Assembly: GCA_003151535.1 (NCBI GenBank)
Contig: PLXT01000145.1
Coordinates: 1-10,218, forward strand
From: Methanobacterium sp.
GTDB lineage: Archaea > Methanobacteriota > Methanobacteria > Methanobacteriales > Methanobacteriaceae
DNA: 10,218 nt
Direction of reading: 5' to 3'
Positions 6,426 through 10,218 of the stretch are shown in pieces. The notes beneath the pieces were generated by a model that saw nothing but the letters and a program-made list of their open reading frames with translations, searched no databases and was not told the DNA's origin. A program made the position numbers and the translations under genes. The stretch's first letter is position 1. Each line of letters starts with the position of its first letter.

Positions 6426-7340
6426 TTATGATAATAAAACGACTCTACTTTCAAAGGCACTGTTAACGATTTCATGGTCACATAATTCTGTAATGGATTC
6501 TGCGAAATTGAAAACATCTTCATTTGATGGCATATTATCTAATGCCAGCCTGTTCCTGGAACTTCCAACGTACATGTATGCTTTGATTTCAATAAAATCA
6601 GGGTTACATTTTTTAATTATATCAGCATATTCCTGAGGATTTATCATGTTGTAATCCTTTACACATGTCATCCTTAACACTGTTCTGCAGTCAAAGCTTG
6701 ATAAAAGATCCAGTGATCTGTTTAGAAGTTCCCACCCACCTGATATTTGGGGTTGACAGACTTCTTGGTATATTTCCTTGTTTGGTGCGTCTAATGATAT
6801 GTATAGTTGTGTAGGCTCAGTTTCAAGATTTTCAAGTTTTGAGGGTGTCATTCCATTTGTAACAAGAAAAGTTGTAAAATCTCTTCTTTTGAACTCTGAA
6901 ATCAAATCATTTATTCGGGGATAGAGCATTGGTTCGCCTGCAAGTGATATTGCAGCATTTTTAGGGTCCTGGGATTCTTTAAGTTTTTGTTTATCTGCCA
7001 TGGAGTTACCGAAGAAACCACACAACAAATTTCTCTGTAAATCAATACAATCGTCTATTATCCTTCCGGGTTCATCAAAATCTTCATTCCATTCTGTTTT
7101 GGTTATTGAAATATCTCTCCAGCAGAATGAACATTTTTGATGGCAGAATGGAATACTTGGAGACATTTGGAGACATCTGTGGCTTTCTATTCCATAGAAT
7201 TTTTCCTTATAGCAAACTCCTTCGTTGAGTAAACTTTTCTTGGTCCAGTGACATACCTTAGCTGCGGCATGTTTTAAATCGCCTGCAAATCTGTAACCTT
7301 TTTTTTCAAGGGCTTTTATTTCTATTTCTGAGAGTGGCAT
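6426..7340 (-). CDS. taw1: tRNA-Phe 4-demethylwyosine synthase (radical SAM)
   Basis: Archaeal TYW1/Taw1 converts N1-methylguanosine at position 37 of tRNA-Phe into 4-demethylwyosine, using pyruvate and S-adenosylmethionine, which builds the tricyclic base next to the anticodon. The 304 residues include the radical SAM cluster C66-x3-C70-x2-C73 (CHQKCSFC). A second set, C30, C43 and C56, spaced 13 and 13, is the pattern of the second [4Fe-4S] cluster that defines TYW1. SLAGEPMLYP (132-141) is the family's glycine-rich SAM-binding motif, and YISLDAPN (180-187) and MYVGSSRNRL (256-265) also fit. No flavodoxin domain is present, as expected in archaea. ATG 7340 follows AGGATCA and gives the normal N-terminus. 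The gene stands alone on the minus strand, diverging from tpiA. No tRNA-Phe gene is in the window. Confidence 0.92.
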   Translation of the reverse strand: MPLSEIEIKALEKKGYRFAGDLKHAAAKVCHWTKKSLLNEGVCYKEKFYGIESHRCLQMSPSIPFCHQKCSFCWRDISITKTEWNEDFDEPGRIIDDCIDLQRNLLCGFFGNSMADKQKLKESQDPKNAAISLAGEPMLYPRINDLISEFKRRDFTTFLVTNGMTPSKLENLETEPTQLYISLDAPNKEIYQEVCQPQISGGWELLNRSLDLLSSFDCRTVLRMTCVKDYNMINPQEYADIIKKCNPDFIEIKAYMYVGSSRNRLALDNMPSNEDVFNFAESITELCDHEIVNSAFESRVVLLS

Positions 7341-7723
7341 TGTTGATCCTTTTTATAAATATAATTCTTGTAAGTGTTGTTTAAAAATATCTTGAAAATA
7401 AAAAAAATTCATTAATTTCAATCTACTTTCTAATCTAATTACTTCTACATACATATGACCTAATGTATATATTGATACCATTAATTTTTGATGATAGTGT
7501 GAATGAATTCCTGAGCATAGATCATGTTAATAAAAAAATCTCATTGTAACTACAATCATTTATTATGAGTTTAAAATTAATTTAGCGATAGTTTCACCTT
7601 AAAAGTATGGTTAATTTAACTTTTTACAATTGTTTACTCAATAAATTACCACAATATTTTTATATTCCCTAATAAAGAATAAGATTATAAAATTTACATA
7701 CGCTTTTTTTGGAGGTTAAACAA
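7341..7723. promoter_or_regulatory. Divergent intergenic region between taw1 and tpiA
   Basis: This AT-rich stretch must carry both promoters. For tpiA the best box is TTTATATT (7658-7665), giving a leader of about 30 bases. For taw1, read on the minus strand, GATATTTTTAAA (7391-7380) is a weak candidate. A small palindrome, ATTGTA (7543-7548) and TACAAT (7551-7556) with a two-base gap, lies between them and could be an operator. I see no gene here. Confidence 0.4.
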
Positions 7724-8404
7724 ATGGATAACGTAAAGAGAACTCCAATAGTAATTTTAAATTTCAAAACTTACTTGGAATCTACTGGAAATAATGCTTT
7801 AAAACTTGCAATGGCTTCTGAAATAGTCGCAGAGGAAACAGGTGTAAACATAATAATAGCGCCTCAAAGTCCGGATATATACAAATTATCAAATGAAGTT
7901 AAAATTCCTGTTTTTGCTCAGCATGTAGATGCTGTTGATGCAGGTGGACATACTGGAAGTAGCCTGATTGAATGTATAAAAGAAGCAGGTGCAGTGGGTT
8001 GTCTGGTAAATCATTCCGAAAAGAGGATGAAACTGGCTGACATGGATGCGGTGGTAAAGAAGGCAGCAGAGATAAGTATGGTTAGTGTGATTTGTACCAA
8101 CAACATTGAAACAAGTGCAGCTGCATCAACTTTAAAACCAGATTTTGTGGCAATAGAACCGCCTGAACTAATAGGATCAGGAATACCTGTTTCAAAGGCA
8201 GAACCCGAGATTGTTGAGGGAACTGTAGATATTATACATGGAATAAACCCTAAGATATCGGTTCTGTGTGGTGCGGGTATTTCCACAGGAGACGATATGA
8301 GGGCAGCCATGGATCTAGGTGCTGAGGGGGTTCTTCTCGCATCAGGAATAATAATGGCAAAAGATCCTAAAGAAGCATTATTAAATCTTGTGAGCAAGAT
8401 ATAA
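7724..8404 (+). CDS. tpiA: Triosephosphate isomerase (archaeal type)
   Basis: Interconverts glyceraldehyde 3-phosphate and dihydroxyacetone phosphate; in a methanogen mostly for gluconeogenesis. The 226 residues match the short archaeal form, about 25 shorter than bacterial enzymes and usually tetrameric. Catalytic residues are visible: N13 and K15 in NFKTY, H97 in NHSEKR, and E145 in AIEPPE, followed by the flexible phosphate-gripping loop (PPELIGSGIPVSKA region, 146-159) and the phosphate-binding GAGIST (183-188) and LLASGI (204-209). I chose ATG 7724 because GGAGGTT (7711-7717) lies just upstream; a TTG at 7709 in the same frame overlaps that ribosome binding site and would add five residues unlike the family. 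pgk follows after 58 bases without a clear terminator, so the two are probably one transcript. Confidence 0.95.
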   Translation: MDNVKRTPIVILNFKTYLESTGNNALKLAMASEIVAEETGVNIIIAPQSPDIYKLSNEVKIPVFAQHVDAVDAGGHTGSSLIECIKEAGAVGCLVNHSEKRMKLADMDAVVKKAAEISMVSVICTNNIETSAAASTLKPDFVAIEPPELIGSGIPVSKAEPEIVEGTVDIIHGINPKISVLCGAGISTGDDMRAAMDLGAEGVLLASGIIMAKDPKEALLNLVSKI

Positions 8405-8462
8405 GCTAATAATTTAATTTGCATCGTATTAACAGATAATCGAATCTAAGAGCGGTGAATGG

Positions 8463-9689
8463 ATGGCACTTGATTTTTACACCATAGATGATTTTGATCT
8501 AGATAATAAAACAGTTCTTGTAAGGGTGGACATAAATTCTCCAGTAGATCCAAGTACGGGACTCATACTTGACGATACTAGGATAAGACTCCACTCGGAA
8601 ACCATAGAAGAACTCTCCAAAAAGGGTGCTAAAACTGTTGTTTTAGCACATCAAAGCAGACCCGGTAAAAAAGATTTTACAACTTTGAAACAGCATGCAG
8701 AATCCCTTTCTAAGATCTTGAACCATAAGGTTGACTATGTGGATGATATATTTGGAAGCAATGCAAGAACAGCCATAGAAAAAATGAAAAGGGGGGATAT
8801 TCTTCTTTTGGAAAATGTGCGTTTTTATTCCGAAGAAATTTTAAGAAGAGACCCAAAAATTCAGTCTGAAACACATATGGTTCAGAAGTTATCACCCCTT
8901 GCAGACTACTTCGTTAACGATGCTTTTGCAGCTGCACACAGGTCCCAACCTTCATTGGTAGGATTCGCCTTCATGTTGCCATCAGCAGCTGGGAGAATAA
9001 TGGAAAGAGAACTTAAAGCACTTTACACTGCAATGGATAATGTTAAAAAACCGTGTGTTTATATTTTAGGTGGTGTAAAAGTTGATGATTCTATAATGGT
9101 CATGGAAAATGTTCTGGAAAATGGAAGTGCAGACTACATATTGACAACAGGTTTAGTTGCTAACATATTCCTATGGGGTTCGGGTGTAAATATTGGAAAG
9201 TGTAACAAAGAATTTATAGTAAATAAAGGCTATTGTGAATTTGTTAAAAAATCAAAGAAACTCCTGAAGAATTATGGTGAACAGATAATTATACCTAAAG
9301 ATGTTGCAGTTTGTATAAGGAATAAAAGAGCTGAATTTTCTGTTGATGAAATTCCTGACCAACCCATATATGATATTGGCACCGAAACAATTACTGAATA
9401 TGCCGGATATATTAGAAAAGCAGAAACATTATTTGCCAACGGACCAGCTGGAGTTTTTGAAAAGGAAGAATTCAATATAGGTACCGATGATATATTGAAT
9501 GCAATAGCATCTTCAAATGCTTTTTCGATTATAGGTGGAGGTCATCTTGCAGCTGCAGCAAATCAGATGGGCCTCACAGAGGGCATAAGCCATATTAGCA
9601 GTGGGGGAGGAGCATCGATAAATCTTCTTGCTGGTGAAGATTTGCCAGTAGTTGAAGTTTTAAGGGAACGTGCAACTAAGAAATTGTGA
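8463..9689 (+). CDS. pgk: Phosphoglycerate kinase
   Basis: Transfers phosphate between 1,3-bisphosphoglycerate and ADP, or in reverse during gluconeogenesis. The 408 residues are normal for archaeal PGK. The N-terminal substrate domain shows VRVDINSP (20-27), HQSRPG (63-68), ENVRFY (117-122) and NDAFAAAHRSQPS (152-164). The C-terminal nucleotide domain shows GGVKVDDS (203-210), NGPAGVFE (326-333), GGGH (358-361) and SGGGAS (380-385). The conserved Gly-Gly-Ala-Lys of many homologues reads GGVK here, a mild substitution. GGTGA at 8454-8458 precedes ATG 8463 by four bases. It lies directly downstream of tpiA. A cluster of T tracts follows, then the tRNA genes. Confidence 0.95.
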   Translation: MALDFYTIDDFDLDNKTVLVRVDINSPVDPSTGLILDDTRIRLHSETIEELSKKGAKTVVLAHQSRPGKKDFTTLKQHAESLSKILNHKVDYVDDIFGSNARTAIEKMKRGDILLLENVRFYSEEILRRDPKIQSETHMVQKLSPLADYFVNDAFAAAHRSQPSLVGFAFMLPSAAGRIMERELKALYTAMDNVKKPCVYILGGVKVDDSIMVMENVLENGSADYILTTGLVANIFLWGSGVNIGKCNKEFIVNKGYCEFVKKSKKLLKNYGEQIIIPKDVAVCIRNKRAEFSVDEIPDQPIYDIGTETITEYAGYIRKAETLFANGPAGVFEKEEFNIGTDDILNAIASSNAFSIIGGGHLAAAANQMGLTEGISHISSGGGASINLLAGEDLPVVEVLRERATKKL

Positions 9690-9704
9690 AAATAATGATT
9701 TGGA

Positions 9705-9712
9705 TTTATAAA
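9705..9712 (+). promoter_or_regulatory. Strong TATA-like box after pgk
   Basis: TTTATAAA, followed by TAACTATATA, is an almost ideal archaeal TATA box, yet it lies 15 bases behind the pgk stop and not at tRNA promoter distance. Transcription from it would begin near 9737, among the T tracts, and run into the island at 9775-9884. Confidence 0.3.
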
Positions 9713-9727
9713 TAACTATATATCTAA

Positions 9728-9765
9728 TTTTTAAAGTTTTTGATAATTTTTTAAATAAAATTTTT
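9728..9765 (+). terminator. Cluster of T tracts downstream of pgk
   Basis: Four T runs of five or six bases (9728-9732, 9737-9741, 9747-9752, 9761-9765) follow the pgk stop within 40 to 76 bases. Repeated T tracts are typical archaeal terminators and probably end the tpiA-pgk transcript. Confidence 0.55.
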
Positions 9766-9774
9766 GAAGGACTA

Positions 9775-9884
9775 ACTATATTAGGGGGAAGGGTATTATA
9801 TGGGATGGTGTACGGTATATGGAAGATGCACTACTAAAGTTAATGAATTTAATGCCTAATAAAAAACTGGTAATGCATAAATAA
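9775..9884 (+). other. Unexplained island: possible small RNA or tiny gene
   Basis: Richer in G than its surroundings. A purine block GGGGGAAGGG (9784-9793) stands at ribosome-binding distance before ATG 9800, which opens a 19-codon frame starting MGWCTVYGRCTTK and ending at TAA 9857-9859. A second frame of 21 codons from ATG 9819 overlaps it. I recognise neither peptide. A strong TATA-like box lies upstream at 9705. It could be a small RNA, a tiny two-cysteine protein, or a gene relic. Confidence 0.25.
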
Positions 9885-9885
9885 A

Positions 9886-9903
9886 ATTCTGATAAATCAG
9901 AAT
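9886..9903. repeat. 18-bp palindrome upstream of the tRNA promoter
   Basis: ATTCTGAT (9886-9893) and ATCAGAAT (9896-9903) form a perfect 8-bp inverted repeat around AA. It ends eight bases before the TATA-like box of the tRNA cluster. The short two-base gap suits a dimeric DNA-binding protein better than an RNA hairpin. Confidence 0.5.
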
Positions 9904-9911
9904 ACCCAAAA

Positions 9912-9920
9912 CTATTTAAG
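9912..9920 (+). promoter_or_regulatory. Probable promoter of the tRNA cluster
   Basis: CTATTTAAG, preceded by CCAAAA as a BRE-like element, is centred about 28 bases upstream of tRNA-Thr. With the usual spacing of about 25 bases, transcription would begin just before the tRNA 5' end. Confidence 0.45.
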
Positions 9921-9939
9921 CTAATATGCCATATAACTA

Positions 9940-10018
<79 letters not shown>

Positions 10019-10019
10019 C

Positions 10020-10042
10020 TAAGCCAGTTCATTAGTGGCTTA
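10020..10042. repeat. 7-bp hairpin between tRNA-Thr and tRNA-Pro
   Basis: TAAGCCA (10020-10026) pairs exactly with TGGCTTA (10036-10042) around a 9-base loop. It lies in the 38-base spacer of the tRNA cluster and could help separate the precursors or guide tRNA end processing. Confidence 0.45.
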
Positions 10043-10052
10043 TAAATCATTT

Positions 10053-10133
<81 letters not shown>

Positions 10134-10139
10134 CATTAT

Positions 10140-10213
10140 CCCGCCTTAGCTCAATTTGGCAGAGCATCGGACTGTAGATCCGAGGGTTGCTGGTTCAAGT
10201 CCGGCAGGCGGGA
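10140..10213 (+). tRNA. tRNA-Tyr (anticodon GUA)
   Basis: A 74-base cloverleaf starting eight bases after tRNA-Pro, so surely co-transcribed. Acceptor arms CCCGCCT (10140-10146) and AGGCGGG (10206-10212), discriminator A, no encoded CCA. The first pair is C1-G72, the identity element of archaeal tRNA-Tyr. Anticodon stem TCGGA/TCCGA with loop CTGTAGA gives GTA (10174-10176). No intron, although this tRNA often has one in archaea. A TTTT run begins the last bases of the window and may start a terminator. Confidence 0.95.
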
Positions 10214-10218
10214 TTTTG

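Noticed and set aside
8011..8424. A 137-codon open frame on the minus strand inside tpiA.
   Set aside because: It is antisense to the conserved tpiA sequence and has no family features; a shadow of the real gene. The same applies to minus-strand frames inside korA (1400-1588, 2006-2344), korB, sucC and pgk.
10041..10048. TTATAAAT in the tRNA-Thr to tRNA-Pro spacer as a separate promoter for tRNA-Pro.
   Set aside because: It is centred only about 12 bases before the tRNA-Pro 5' end, so transcription would begin inside the tRNA.

Overview
The window reads as a stretch of a low-GC methanogenic archaeon, most likely a member of the Methanobacteriales (Methanobacterium-like). This is inferred from the gene set: a four-subunit 2-oxoglutarate:ferredoxin oxidoreductase joined to an ADP-forming succinyl-CoA ligase subunit, a short archaeal triosephosphate isomerase beside an archaeal phosphoglycerate kinase, an archaeal wyosine-tRNA radical SAM enzyme, a DUF1002-type secreted protein, and tRNAs without encoded CCA. 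Ribosome binding sites of the GGAGG/GGTGAT type and T-tract terminators fit the same group.

Layout. Positions 1-1117 are very AT-rich and hold no intact gene. They do contain two decayed redox genes in tandem. The first (253-330) keeps only the start and a damaged P-loop of a NifH-like ATPase. The second (374-581) is a complete 2x[4Fe-4S] ferredoxin broken by one extra base. Positions 1118-5064 are the korD-korA-korB-korC-sucC operon on the + strand. Positions 5348-6212 (- strand) hold a secreted DUF1002-family protein interrupted by a single-base frameshift. Positions 6426-7340 (- strand) encode Taw1, a tRNA-Phe wyosine-base enzyme. Positions 7724-9689 (+ strand) are tpiA and pgk. From 9945 to 10213 a tRNA cluster encodes Thr(UGU), Pro(UGG) and Tyr(GUA).

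How the genes work together. KorDABC plus SucC (with a SucD partner that must lie elsewhere) would form the end of the reductive half of the incomplete citric acid cycle: succinate to succinyl-CoA to 2-oxoglutarate, for glutamate synthesis, driven by reduced ferredoxin. TpiA and Pgk are consecutive or near-consecutive steps of gluconeogenesis/glycolysis. Taw1 and the three tRNAs belong to translation.

The functional genes are ordinary housekeeping genes and I see no new multi-gene system. The most interesting material is between them: the NifH-like and ferredoxin relics beside the kor operon, the frameshifted DUF1002 gene, and an unexplained island with a strong TATA-like box and an 18-bp palindrome between pgk and the tRNA cluster.
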